The notes under the pieces are model-generated. The model did not search any database, had not been told where the DNA came from, and saw only the letters and a list, made by a program, of their open reading frames with translations. Source: Bathynomus jamesi (lineage: Eukaryota > Arthropoda > Malacostraca > Isopoda > Cirolanidae). From it: a DNA stretch of 64,000 bases. This document shows, piece after piece, positions 10,600 to 21,770 of the stretch (positions are counted from its first letter, which is position 1; the number at the start of each line of letters is the position of its first letter). The DNA lies in assembly GCA_023014485.1 (NCBI GenBank), contig JAJOZX010012283.1:1-64000 (forward strand), read 5' to 3'. The translations under genes were made by a program, and so were the position numbers.

Positions 10600-13500
10600 G
10601 CGTCTTCTTTGACTTTGATGTCGGGTACCTTCGAGAAAGCCCCTTTCGAAGGGGATCTCAGCAAAGAGCTGTCCACAGAAGTCGCTATAGAAGAATCTAT
10701 ATCCTATCCGAAACCCCCAATTCGTAAGACCAAATCGTTCAGAGAGTCGCCTGACAGAAACAAACTACAACTTTTTACCGATTTCAAAAGAGCAGATTTA
10801 GGGGTTCGGCTCGTTTGGAGAAGATCTTCCACCACTGATCTGGAGAGTCTGAACAAAGTTTTGGGTATCTCCAAACGAACCAGAAGTCCCTCGCCAAGAC
10901 CTTCGTCAACCACGCCTACAGATCACGTTTTTTCGGAAAACTTCGATCCACTCGCTATACGTAAAAGAGTTGCATCCGATTCTGAAAATTCTGCATCTGA
11001 CGCGGGAAAGAATTCAGACACGTCGAATATTAACTCAAAAGAAGATCGCAAAGAAAGATACAGAAGAGAGGAGTTGGGTTTCAAGAGGATAGACATGCCG
11101 TCGGTAAAGTCATTGAAGTTTCTCTTCGAAAAGTTTGGAAAGGATTTGGAAGCCCCAAAGAAACATAATCCTAACAAGCGCTCTTACTCTCTTGCAGAGC
11201 ATGAATTTCCTTCTGGAAAAGTCAATAAAGTAGAATCTTTGGATAAAAGTCGTCAAAAAAGTAGTTTGGAAATATCACTAGCTTCAAACAAAAATAAAAA
11301 TATTTCGGTGTCAGATTGCCAGCCAGCAATAAACTCGAAGGAAACGAAAGCGAAAGGAAGTAGCGAAAACGTACAAATGAGTGAAGTAGAGGTTAATGTT
11401 GAAAAATTGGATGGTGAGAAGGATAAATCTCGTTCCATTCACGTTCAAGCTGAACACTTGCAAACTGTAAAAAGTTTATTGAACATGTTCGAGAGATCGC
11501 AATCTATACCAGCTAATCTAAATGAAATCGCTTCGCAGAAAAGAATAAAGGGCGAAAAAAGAAACGTTTTCTCAAGCTTAAAAGGCACGAAGCAAGATTC
11601 AAATTTAGAAAGCACGAAGCAAGATTCAAATTTAGAAAGCACGAAGCAAGATTCAAATTTAGAAAGCACGAAGCAAGATTCAAATTTAGAAAGCACGAAG
11701 CAAGATTCAAGTTTAGAAAGCACGAAGCAAGATTCAAGTTTAGAAAGCACGAAGCAAGATTCAAGTTTAGAAAGCACGAAGCAAGATTCAAGTTTAGAAA
11801 GCACGAAGCAAGATCCAATTTAGAAAGCACGAAGCAAGATCCAAGTTCAGATACAACACTGCAAGAAAGTTATGATGAAGTATTTGAAAGTAATGAATTT
11901 GAACTTTTGAAAGAAAGCAAAAATTATGAAATCAAATGCGATCTAAGAAATAAAGAAATTCCAAAGCCTTCGGAGTCTGTTCTGAATCTGAGAAAGAAAT
12001 GGGAAGTCGTGATGATACTCAACCGCCCAATACAAAACAAAACGGCAAATAAAGAAAACAAGAGTGTAATTAAAATTGTTCAAGACCTTCCTTCTAAGAG
12101 TACAGCAGTCGTAGAACCAAAGGAAAAGAAGGAAATTAACAATTACTTTATCAGTACTAATGAAACTCGTGAAAATTACCAAACAGTAAAAAATAAAAAT
12201 TTGAAGGATGAAGAAACGTACAATTGTATTCGGAAAAGGAACCTACTCTTAAACGAGGAAATCTTTGCGGAAACTCTGTAAAAGATATTGCTATATTCTA
12301 TGAGAATAAAAAATCTGTGGAAGAATCCCACAGTGCTCCTTCCACGCCGACGATTCTGAAAAGAGAAACGGTAAACCGTACTTTGAATATCGGTACAACG
12401 TCCGTATATTCATTTTCACAGATCACGAGCGTTAAAATTAACAGACATCCGCCTTCAAGATCTTTGGAAGATTTAAAACGAATATTTAATCCCGTTAATG
12501 AAAGTGGAAGTATTACTACTACTAATAAAGGAACGCAAATAAATTGTGAGAAAAATAAGTCTCCGATAGACAAGAGAGAAATTTCTCTTGGAAGTTTAGA
12601 ACGCAGATCATCGGTGAAAATTTTGAAGAAAAAGTTTGAAGCTTCTCAGCAACGAAAAGACTCGGAGTCATCTGTCAAAAAACGAGAAAAAGTTCTGAAA
12701 CAAACGTCGAAGGAAGTCAATGATGATGTTTCAGTTGTTGATGTAAGTAAAAAAGAAATTATTAAAACTGGCAGACAAAGATCAGTTTATAAAGAGACGC
12801 AGTTAAAAGAGACGCAAACTACTGGACATGAGCAAAATATAGATGAAAAGAAAAATGAAGACAAGGGTATAAAGATTGAACTGAATAACGCTGTAATTGA
12901 TATAGACAACTATGGAAATGAAGTTACTGATGACAACACGGTTCCTAGGACCAGTGAAACGAGCTCCGAAACTAGAAATAAGAAATCGAAAATTGAACTT
13001 CTTGTCAAAGATTTTGTGGAATCGGAAGGCTTATCTAACTTTTTAAAAGTACCAAAAGAAGAATGTCTGTCACCCCCTCACAGTTCTAATTCTGTGTTAG
13101 AAAATGTATCAGATCTGTCACACCTCATGAAAGAAAATGATACGTTCAAATATCCTAATTTACGTGAAACGGATGTTTCTGACAACCCTTCTACAAATGA
13201 TTCTTCATCTTCCCAGTTTCATCCATCCTCTTCAGAGACGAGAGGAGACGAGAAGGACCATCATTTATTTGATGCCTCTTATTTCCATAAGTTGAGGTCA
13301 GCCTCTGCCGCGTCGCTTAACTTAGGAATGAGACGCGAGTCGCGTGACCTGAAACCGGATGAATTTAAATTCTTTAAGGGTTTAAACGCTTCCCTAGAAG
13401 CCCATGAAACGAAACCTAATCTCTTTCAGAAACGAGAGAGGAGGTTAACGATCGAATCTAGTTCACCTACTTCGACGTTGTCTACTGACAATCTAGCGAA

Positions 13501-13693
13501 ATTTAAACTAAGATCTTCCACGCGTCAATTTCGCGATTTGCACACGGATGAATTGAGGTTCTTTGGGGCAAAAATTAATGGCACAACAACAAAGACTTCG
13601 AGAAGTTCCTCAGAAACCTCGCTTGGCCAAGTGGCTATGGAGAAGGTTTTAAGATCATCAGCTGTGGATGAGGGAGGAGCTACTCACGAATGA
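10600..13693 (+). CDS. Large terminal exon of an unrecognised disordered protein; frame broken twice
   Basis: A coding exon of about 3.1 kb. The preceding TATATTTCAG (ending 10599) is a good splice acceptor; another candidate acceptor ends at 10521. Alternatively translation could begin at the ATG at 10618 (MSGTFEKAPFEGDLSKE). Reading runs in frame 1 to 11823, frame 3 to about 12240 and frame 2 to the TGA at 13691-13693. The product is rich in Ser, Lys, Glu and Asn, has no membrane segment or folded domain that I recognise, and repeats two kinds of short motif. One is S-x(3)-L-x(3)-F-E-like (SVKSLKFLFEKFG, TVKSLLNMFERSQ, SLEDLKRIFNP, SVKILKKKFEASQ). The other is RDL-x(2)-DE-x(2)-FF, which occurs twice near the C-terminus (RDLKPDEFKFF, RDLHTDELRFF). 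Such organisation fits a scaffold or cytoskeletal regulator, but that is inference. A 9-residue tandem array lies inside. The two frame breaks mean either assembly indels or a decaying gene. It converges on the RhoGAP gene. Confidence 0.7.
11584..11852 (+). repeat. Coding 27-bp tandem repeat (STKQDSNLE array)
   Basis: Ten units of a 27-bp repeat encode G/STKQDSNLE (first four) and STKQDSSLE (next four), then a 26-bp unit and a diverged unit STKQDPSSD. The ninth unit (about 11800-11825) lacks one base relative to its neighbours (GATCCAATTTAG against GATTCAAGTTTAG), which creates the in-frame TAG at 11821 and moves the continuing frame by one. Because the unit length is a multiple of three, all other frames across it are also open; those are not genes. 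Confidence 0.93.
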
Positions 13694-14210
13694 CAATTAA
13701 TGTCATATATCACTTTGTACGGATGTATTTTGTTCTACATTTGCGTGTTTTTTTCTCTTATTTTAAGCGTTATCAATTTCTTTTCTTGCACATTCTCTCG
13801 TTTTCAAATTTGACGTATATACCTACTAATCCTCTGTGATGTAATGTATACATATATTTTTAAAAATCTTGATTCTTGAATTAAGGGTGTTTTGTTTTTC
13901 GTAATATGATAATATTTACGTAGTAGACAGTATCATAATAATTCTAGTATGATGGTATTTAAGTAGTAATCATATAATAATCAAACTTGTCCCATTTTTA
14001 TCAATTACCATTAATTTTATTTATAGATAGCACGTGATTTTTTTCGATGTTGAATGAGTGATGTTATTCATATATAAATAATGCAACAACGTAGATATCT
14101 AGTAAGTGAGAGTACATATACCTAATATATTCTCTATAGACTAAGTTAATTTAATACAATATAGTATTAATACAAAACAATGTGAGTATAGATTTAGTCT
14201 ACGTAATAAA
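13694..14210 (+). promoter_or_regulatory. Probable 3' UTR with polyadenylation signal
   Basis: AT-rich sequence after the TGA of the + strand gene. The first clear AATAAA is at 14205-14210 (ACGTAATAAAATTC). There are no open frames of note. The assignment as UTR is positional. Confidence 0.45.
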
Positions 14211-15336
14211 ATTCTTTGAACTTCGAAACACGTTTTGAAGAATTTCTCGCCTTGTGATTTTATTAGTGAAAAAGATCTTCAAATGGCGTTGACATCAATC
14301 ACTATCAAGTTATTAATTGCAACTTAATATATTCATAACTAAAGAAAATTAAAACCTCTGAAATCTGAATTTCAGTATAGAAGAATATTTACGAAAAGGA
14401 AATTCAACTCTTAATTTTCTCTCCATTGATAAGACTATATAGTGCCACGGTTTGCCCACGGTTTGGCGTGTGGGTTTGGTTATTTTTAGAATAGATTAAA
14501 TCGTTAGTTCAGATTGTTAGAAAAAATTGGTTTAAGTTAAGTGAAGAATATTAATGAAAGATCCTTGCCGGTATCTGGGTATAGTTCTAATAAATCATTT
14601 CTTGTTAACCATTCGTAAACTTATTTGAAAGTTTGAAAATTTTATCATTGAAACTTTATCTCTAAGTAACTAGTGAGCAAGTTACAGAACTATATCTGTA
14701 TTTTGTACAGCGATATTGTCTAATGTCTACTGCACACGATTTGACACGGTGGGAGTCACATACTCACCAGTTACTTAGCTTGTTTTAAACACGCATGCGG
14801 AGGACTGCAAAGTTTATTAATTAATGACAGTTGCAAAGATGAATGACTAAAAATCTATACCTAGAACATTAATATGTCCGACGACACTTCAAATAAAATT
14901 ACTTAAAGCCATTAACATTACAAGTTTACCATTCATAAACTTGTAAAGTCTTCGTCTTTTCTTCGCCCCAGATCAACCGAAGTGATGGGGCTAAAAATGC
15001 GTCGTCAATTCTTGTAAATTGTTTGAGCGGAACATTTCAATCGGAGCTATGTCGTACATTTGAGATATAAATATTATACAGTATCAGATTTCTCTCCAGA
15101 AAACTTGGTTGCGACGTACTGAACTCGGCTAATATTTAAAGCTTGTGTTTCTTTTCATTTGTAATATGTAGCGGTATCCTTGGTATAATTTTTGTTTTAG
15201 AAATACACGAATAAGTTTGTTTTTTTCCGAATATCGTGAGCAGGGCGAAACGAATGAGAGGACGATAAGTAAATCGTAAGTTGGACGACGACGACGAATA
15301 TGCGAGTGACCCTTTTAGGGACTAGAGAGTATAAGC
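14211..15336. other. No recognised feature
   Basis: Noncoding AT-rich sequence between the two host genes. A (GAC)n-like stretch near 15284 is the only simple repeat. Confidence 0.5.
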
Positions 15337-15373
15337 CAGTGATGTAGTCGAGATCACCATGGCCGAGACCATA
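15337..15373 (+). repeat. Solitary end of a CAGTGATG MITE
   Basis: CCAGTGATGTAGTCGAGATC matches the left end of the complete small MITE at 15592-15668, but no inverted partner follows. Confidence 0.45.
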
Positions 15374-15591
15374 TGCAATTTTTGCATGTATTCAATATTG
15401 TGTAATGCCTAATTTCTAAGCTCTGTATTTCACACTTACGAATAAAGATTACTGTAAAGAGGTTATCAAGTGACAGTTGCAAAATTTATTCATAATTTAT
15501 TCAGAAATTCATAGTTTGTGAAATTTTTCAGCAGTTAACTGCCTACTTAAAATAAGTGTTCGTTACACTTGAAGAACATCATCATACTTAG

Positions 15592-15668
15592 CAGTGATGC
15601 AGTCGAAACCATCATGACCGAGACCAGAAAAAAAGGTCTCGAGACCGGCCTCGAGTCCTACATCACTG
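15592..15668. mobile_element. Small hAT-like MITE (77 bp)
   Basis: The ends are CAGTGATGCAGTCGA and its imperfect inverted copy (TCGAGTCCTACATCACTG). The CAGTG...CACTG termini are typical of hAT-derived MITEs. An 8-bp target duplication is not evident. A partial second copy lies at 15337. Confidence 0.6.
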
Positions 15669-15899
15669 GTACAAGCTATTCGATATTAAGATACAATAAA
15701 ATGCAGCTTTCAAGTTTGTGCTTCATTTACTATACATAAATATTTGGGAAGTTTTATTAAAAATGTCAATGTTGGAGTGAAATATTTGTTGGAGCCGATG
15801 TATATTTGCGCAACTATTCCTACTCTTAACCATTTTTAAAACATTGTTATTCCCTGGAAAAGCGCGTTTTACCACCGATATCTCTGAAAACAAAACCCT

Positions 15900-16320
15900 T
15901 TATTAAATTAAACTATATTTGCAGAACTCTCCCACGAAGAAAAAAGATTTAAATCTAAAGTCTACAGTATATTTAGGATAAATCTAAAAAGTTATGCGTA
16001 AACACACACCGCCCCCTCCCCCTCCCCCTCCCCATATAATATTTATATTTATTTGTCCCAGACAGTCCTTACATTTCCTGCCGCAGTACAGGATAATGTA
16101 AAGATAGAAGGTTTCTGCGAAAAAGAAAACTGGTCTCTTGTGCGTTGTTCACAGTTTGAGATTATATTTCACTCAGAATGGATGAATGAGGCAATCATTT
16201 ACATGTGGCTTATGATTACGGGATTATTTTTACTAATTTCAGTATTTGAACTGAACAGCGTAAGTATTTTTAATTAAAATTTGGCTAAATTATTGCTACC
16301 ACCAAAATAAGTTATATCAA
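15900..16320 (+). repeat. Duplicated segment, copy A
   Basis: Matches 20395-20815 in direct orientation: TTTGCAGAACTCTC, a CA/C-rich tract, ACATTTCCTGC, GGTTTCTGCGAAAAAG, GTTGTTCACAGTTTG, then ACATGTGGCTTATGATTACG and GGGATTATTTTTACTAATTT. The 36-bp block at about 16158-16193 is in opposite orientation in copy B. No coding function is apparent. The 5S-derived SINE follows directly. Confidence 0.8.
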
Positions 16321-16340
16321 TAAATAGTGGACTACATTGT

Positions 16341-16839
16341 GGCCATGTCACATCACCGCTTCCCGTTGATCAGCGAAATTAAGCGACAATGTGTCTGGGA
16401 AATAGTTGGATGGGGGGACCGTTCTCTGCGTTCAGATGATGTACCGCCCCGTGGTTCGGATACCATATGAAGCTGTAGGTTCCCTCCATTACAGAGCCAC
16501 AGAAGCTAAGGCTAACAAAGACCCTAAGATCCACTCTGTTAGCCGAGAGAAAGGAGAGGGTAGGGGGTTAAAAGAAGAGAATAAGGGGTTAAGTAGCAAA
16601 ACATATCATTCGTGGGTTAACATTCATTCAGAAAAATAGAAAGAAAGACTCGCTATCATCATCCGCCGGCCACTGCCGACAAGTCGGAAAAATAGTCGAA
16701 GAGAATAGGAAAGGGGTGAAAGATGAATAGAAGTAAAATAGGAACGCTTACAAACCATGTAAACACAGTCTTAACTCAAACACTGTCATACCATGCAAAC
16801 TACAGACATGCAAGTAAAGAGGAAAAAAAAAAAAAAAAA
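16341..16839 (+). mobile_element. 5S rRNA-derived SINE (SINE3 type), near complete
   Basis: The head (16341-16420) is recognisably 5S rRNA: CCGTTGATCAGCGAAATTAA and GGATGGGGGGACCG correspond to the GATCACCGAAGTTAAGC and TGGATGGGTGACCG blocks of 5S RNA, which carry the internal Pol III promoter. A body of about 400 bp follows and ends in an A-rich tail of about 17 bases (16823-16839). The body recurs on the minus strand at 50609-50966. Truncated relatives lie at 25842 and 30320. Confidence 0.8.
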
Positions 16840-17369
16840 CGGATGAGGTTAAATAACCTCGGAACATCACAATTCTAAGTCGGAGGACCTAGATTACTTA
16901 CAAACTGAAGAAGTGTTTTTTTTCATTTTGTAGCTCATCCGATTTATAAGAAAATTAAATTTTTGTAGTAGTGTCATTTTAGTATAATGCAGTACCGATC
17001 ATGAGTCTGTGTACAGTCTCTTTTGGTGTTTTATCCTCTATTCGTATAACTAAATGTATAGGATTTACTCTTGAGAACTATGTAGAACGTAATATTTGTA
17101 ATATTTTCAGTATGACCAACAACGAATGAAAATAGTTAATAATAATAATGGTCAATTAAAAAAAAAAAAAAAAAACGCCTACAACAGCCCAGTGGACAAT
17201 AGTACTTTCTTAAAATTAAAAATGTATCTATATTTTAATGGTGTGCACGAACAATTGAATCGAAACTCGCAAAAATTTGTCTATTCTGATTAGTTTCCTC
17301 TATCACAAGTTTTCATTGCAATTACATTTTCCATTAGCAACATTTCTAAAAAATTTAAGTCCTTGTCTT

Positions 17370-20046
17370 CAGGGCCAGCCGTAGCAAATGCGAGGCCCAA
17401 TTCGAGATTTTTAAAGTGGGGCCCCTAAGGTTAAAGTTACCTACCCATAGTGGGTGCATGCTTACTGAAAGAAAAGAACAATGATTCAACAACAAATATA
17501 ATTTATTTTGGATGTGATCACAAGGAAACTTTTCTGGCTTTCATAGTGGCAAATTCGGCAATGAGGTCTGTATAGTTAGTTTCTCGCAATGTCGTTTTCA
17601 ATGGAGAGGATCGCCAGATTACCGAGTCGATCCTGTAGCATCGTCGACCGTAAATACGTTTTTATTAATTTCAAGTTTGAGAAACTTCTTTCTCCAGATG
17701 CAACAGTAACTGGAATAGTCAGTAGTATTCGCAATGCAGTCGTGAAATTCGGGAAATCCACAAAACGATTGTTCAAAGTGATGAAGCCCAATATCTTCAG
17801 TGGATCACTTTGTATATCTCCTGGAAGAATTGGTTTCAAGGCTTCCATTTTCTCAACAAGCATGAATCCATCAATGTCGCGGTCTTCTCCCTCAGTCAGT
17901 TCAAGTTCGAGATCTTTGCAGTGCTTACGTAGGTCTGCCTTGGACATCTTTGTGAACATGTACATAAAGCCAAACTTTGAGTGATGTTCTCTCAGTTGTT
18001 TGAATCGTCGTTCCAGGGAGGATATGGCAGTGTCTGAAATTGCGTTAAACACAGAAATTTTAAATTTTTCTTCAGCATCTTCAATTGGCTGGTCTTGACC
18101 TTCATAGGAAAACATCATCATCATTCGTCTGACCTGTGTTATCTTGAATTCTGGCTCGATTTCAAGCTGCTCTGCAATCTCTCTGGCATCTGTTACAGCT
18201 CTTTGAAATCCACTCTCCCGATATTCTTTCATCCACTTACATGTTCTTTCCAAACTCTCGATGGCATTTGCCAGATGCTTTGAATCACTCTGAGATCTTT
18301 ACTCACGTAGTTGACTTGAAAGAGGAGGTCATACCAGAGTATGACAGCAACAATTGAAGTCAATTTTGAAGTCAGTTTGTTTTATTTGAAGTCAGTTTTG
18401 AAGTCCCAAGTCAGTTTTGAAGTCCCAAGTCCCAAGTCACAATGAACCCCGAAAAATGAGATGGGGACATGACAAAAACATGTGTTCAAGCCAAGTAGCA
18501 AATTGTAGTTGTGGCATGCGCATGGAGTGAAGAATGCTCTTTAATTCATTTCCAGAAGTCGCGCATGAACGCCTGATGAGTGTCCCTTCATGTTCGCACC
18601 ATTATCGTATCCTTGTCCACGAATATCACTCATTTTCAGTCCAAGTTCGGGAAGTTCTCTCATCAGTACCTCTAGTAGGGTTTCTCCTGTTGTCTCCTTC
18701 ACCTCAATGAACTTGATGAAGTGTTCAAAAATTCAACTTTCAATACCTGATGATCCATCAGAGACATATCGCAAAGTAAGGGACATCTGCTCCTTGTGAC
18801 TAATGTCGGATGTGCAATCAAGGATCACAGAGAAATACTTTGCCATTTTAATTCTGTGTACAATGGTTGCTCGAACTTTGTTGCCTATGAGCGAGATGAG
18901 TTCATTCTGGATTCGTTTTCCCAGGCAATGATCATGAATTTCGTTATTGACTATTCTTCTAAGATGGTCTTGCATGACGGGATCAAATCTTCAGATAAGC
19001 TCAACCAGTCCAAGGAAGTTGCCATTATTCCGTCTGAAGATTGTATCTACTGATCCTCGGAATGCCATGTTGTGTTCAGCGAGGTACTGTACAATGGCGA
19101 GGAGGCGCTCAAACACATTTTTCCATCTAAGCTTCTCCGTATTGATTCGTTCCTGACTGAGTTGATCCACAGTGTAACTTTTGATCAAACGTTGTTCAAG
19201 TTCCATCCATTGGAGAGTCGCCTTCAGATGGCCCTGTGATCTTTTATGCTCAGACAGTCTGGAACTAGTATTCACCCAGTCACAGAATCCTCCACACCCC
19301 AAAGCATTGGTGGAGTTTCCAAATAACTTGCAACAGAAACAAAATATCCGATTTTTAGAGATTGAATAAATCAGCCATTTCCATATACCAACTTCTCCAT
19401 TTTCCATCCCTCTCTTGTAATGACTTTTTGAAAACTTGCGGCCATTGTCATCTCTGGGAAAGTTATAGTCTTCCTCACACTGTGGTGGGCCTTTACTCAC
19501 TAGTAAATCTCTGACTTTTGTGCTGACAGTTTCCGGCCATTGACCTGGATCTTTGAGTGCGTCCAGAGGCTGATTTTGCAGAATTGGAGTGATCCATGGG
19601 TTCTTCCCTCTGGATATCACTTTCATCTATCAAAGCTGGTGATGACGCATGTGACGGCGCAGGCACATCTTGTTCAGTTTCAGCCTGTGGACCGCGTTTC
19701 TCTAGAAATTTTTCAAATGACCCATACATACGCTCAAGTTCTGACTTCCGCTTCGCTTCACGCTGTCTCTTCTGGTGACCGCTGAGATATTTCCGAGTAG
19801 TATCTCGCAATCTCTGGAGGAATCACTATCAGTCGATATCTGAAATATAACAAAATATATAATTAATACGGAATACTACTGTATATGAATACTACTGTAT
19901 ATGAAGAGTTATTATGACAAGCCGTATTTAATTTACTACTAAAAACCAAAATATTTTTTTATACTGTACTCGTATATTTGCGGGGCCCCTAATAGCGCGG
20001 GGCCCAAAGCAGCCGCTTTGCTTGCTTTGTCCAAAGGCCAACAGTG
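17370..20046 (-). mobile_element. hAT DNA transposon, decayed
   Basis: The outer ends are CAGGGCCAGCCGTAGC on the left and, inverted, CACTGTTGGCCTTTGG on the right. They are flanked by near-identical 8-bp sequences (CTTGTCTT at 17362-17369, CTCGTCTT at 20047-20054), the size expected for hAT target duplications. Subterminal GGGGCCCCTAA/TTAGGGGCCCC blocks are also inverted. The transposase remnant occupies the minus strand. Confidence 0.85.
17576..19810 (-). pseudogene. hAT transposase (ZMYM1-like, DUF4371 plus dimerisation domain), broken
   Basis: From the 5' side (19810 downward): a charged N-terminus (KYLSGHQKRQREAKRKSELE); a TTF-type zinc finger with FCFCCKLFG and EHKRSQGHL around 19230-19320; the catalytic-domain start [20 protein letters not shown] (about 18800-18860); RGQGYDNGANM near 18610; and the C-terminal hAT dimerisation block ILLTIPVTVASGERSFSNLK near 17650-17720 followed by LGNLAILSIEN. 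The order is that of ZMYM1-like transposases. Frame changes near 19500 and 18980, and missing or scrambled sequence between 18300 and 18590 (a small GAAGTCAGTTTT/CCCAAGTC tandem repeat lies there), make it inactive. Confidence 0.85.
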
Positions 20047-20394
20047 CTCGTCTTATTCCAGTTACTATTGTTATAAAAAACTATAGAAATTCCGCGTCTG
20101 GCCGAAAAAAATCACTGCTAGCGAACCCGACCCTTTTATTAATTTTCTGTGCGTTAAGATGGTTTGAGTGAGGTATGGTTAATAGAGGTATCAGTAAAAT
20201 GTCGTCAACGTGTTGGCTAACGTCCAGCGCCTGAATCATTTTCACTCCGAATTTGTGATCGTATAGTTGTGGTTGTATATGTACATAATATAAATTGTGG
20301 TTTATATGGAAGGTCAAGGAATAGACAGGAATAATCTTAGTCAAGGACGTTATTAAGAACTAAAACGAGTAATTTTACGAACATTAAAAGAATA

Positions 20395-20511
20395 AGGGTT
20401 AAATTAAACTCTATTTGCAGAACTCTCTCTCGAGGAAAAACCATTTAATCCATTGAAAATGGAAAACATTAAAAACATCTCTGTATTTGGGATAAATATA
20501 AAGTTGTGCGT

Positions 20512-20554
<43 letters not shown>

Positions 20555-20890
20555 CATTTCCTGCTGCAGTCAGGATAAAGTAAATATGGAGGGTTTCTGC
20601 AGAAAAAAAAGGGCCTTTTGTGCATTGTTCACAGTTTGCCTCATTCATCCATTCTGAGTGAAATATAATCTCAATCATTTACATGTGGGTTATGATTACG
20701 GGATTATTTTTATTAATTTCAATACTTGAACTGAACATTTTCTTCAGTATTTTTAATTAAAATACTGAAGTAGTATACTAGTTTAATAAATAGTAGTTTT
20801 TGCTCCCCCAAAAACATATCAGTAAATCGTGGGATACCACATAAAGCTGTAGGCTCACTCCAGTGCATGGCATTTGTCGTTAAGGATGAG
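20395..20890 (+). repeat. Duplicated segment, copy B, with local inversion
   Basis: Direct-orientation relative of 15900-16320. It carries a longer CA tract and a 36-bp block (20638-20673) that is the reverse complement of the matching block in copy A (16158-16193), while both flanks stay collinear. Downstream it shares CCACATAAAGCTGTAGG-type SINE phrases. The two copies bracket the hAT element. Confidence 0.78.
20514..20552 (+). repeat. CA microsatellite
   Basis: About 19 CA units inside copy B of the duplicated segment; copy A has only a short C/CA-rich tract at this position. Confidence 0.92.
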
Positions 20891-21770
20891 GTTAAACCAC
20901 CTCAGAACATTATTATTATTATTATTAGTATATAAATATTTCTTAAGAAGTGTTGAACCAGTATGAATTAAAAATGTATTCGAATTTAAGAATTTTGAAC
21001 TTTCGAATTTTAAAAGCAACTCTATATTTACATTACAGCAGGAGCGTGGCTGCAACTGAACGGATATTGAATTGAGAGTATTATGGATTAAGATAGTCAG
21101 TCAAGCGCATCGTAAGAAACAGATAGGAATGTACAAAGGTAAGGGACACTTTATTGAAGTTCTAAGTTCGCCCCCCACCCCACCCCCAGCTGTCAGCACT
21201 GGGTTGGGTTGGAGGTGCATTAACCCTCACAAGGTGAAGAAATGAGTTCCGGATGTTGCCTGAACAATTTATTGAGTTATGATCATCTTTTAAGAAGATA
21301 GAGCTAATAGTAGTTTTGCGTCCATTTTTCTATCATTTTCATAAATTTACCCATACCACAAATACGAAATGAGTTGTGCTGTACACGTATTACGGCTTCT
21401 TCAGTGAGCACATCCAAAATGTAATTGTAATCCTATTGGAAGATATTTCCTGTTTTTAAGATTCACCTAATTTATAAGTGCATAACGTTCACTTCAGGAA
21501 ATTTTGAAAAATTCATTAATTCACTTATGAAATAGATTAAAAAACCTTTCAATTATTTAACCATCTTCGTAACGGGACATATCATTTAACGAGAATGACT
21601 CGCAACTTTAAGTAAAATCCGAACTACGGCCCGCCACATCATCTGAAACCAACCAAACTGAACAAACTCGATACGTATCAAACGTCGTTTAACCTTGCTG
21701 TTCCAACAGAAAGCGTTGTTGCGAGTGGCCCTAAAGAGAGAGAAAGAGGAACTGATAAAAAAAGTATATA
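20891..21770. other. No recognised feature
   Basis: AT-rich noncoding stretch with an ATT microsatellite near 20910-20926. No supported genes. Confidence 0.45.

Noticed and set aside
11445..11830. Two long minus-strand open frames (LSKLESCFV and ASCFLNLN repeats) over the + strand exon
   Set aside because: They are by-products of the 27-bp repeat, whose length is a multiple of three; the + strand frame continues with non-repetitive coding on both sides.
16406..16639. 77-codon open frame over the SINE
   Set aside because: It lies across the 5S-derived SINE body, which is noncoding and recurs in other contexts.
17589..17984. 131-codon plus-strand frame
   Set aside because: Antisense shadow of the hAT transposase, whose minus-strand reading carries the recognised dimerisation motif.
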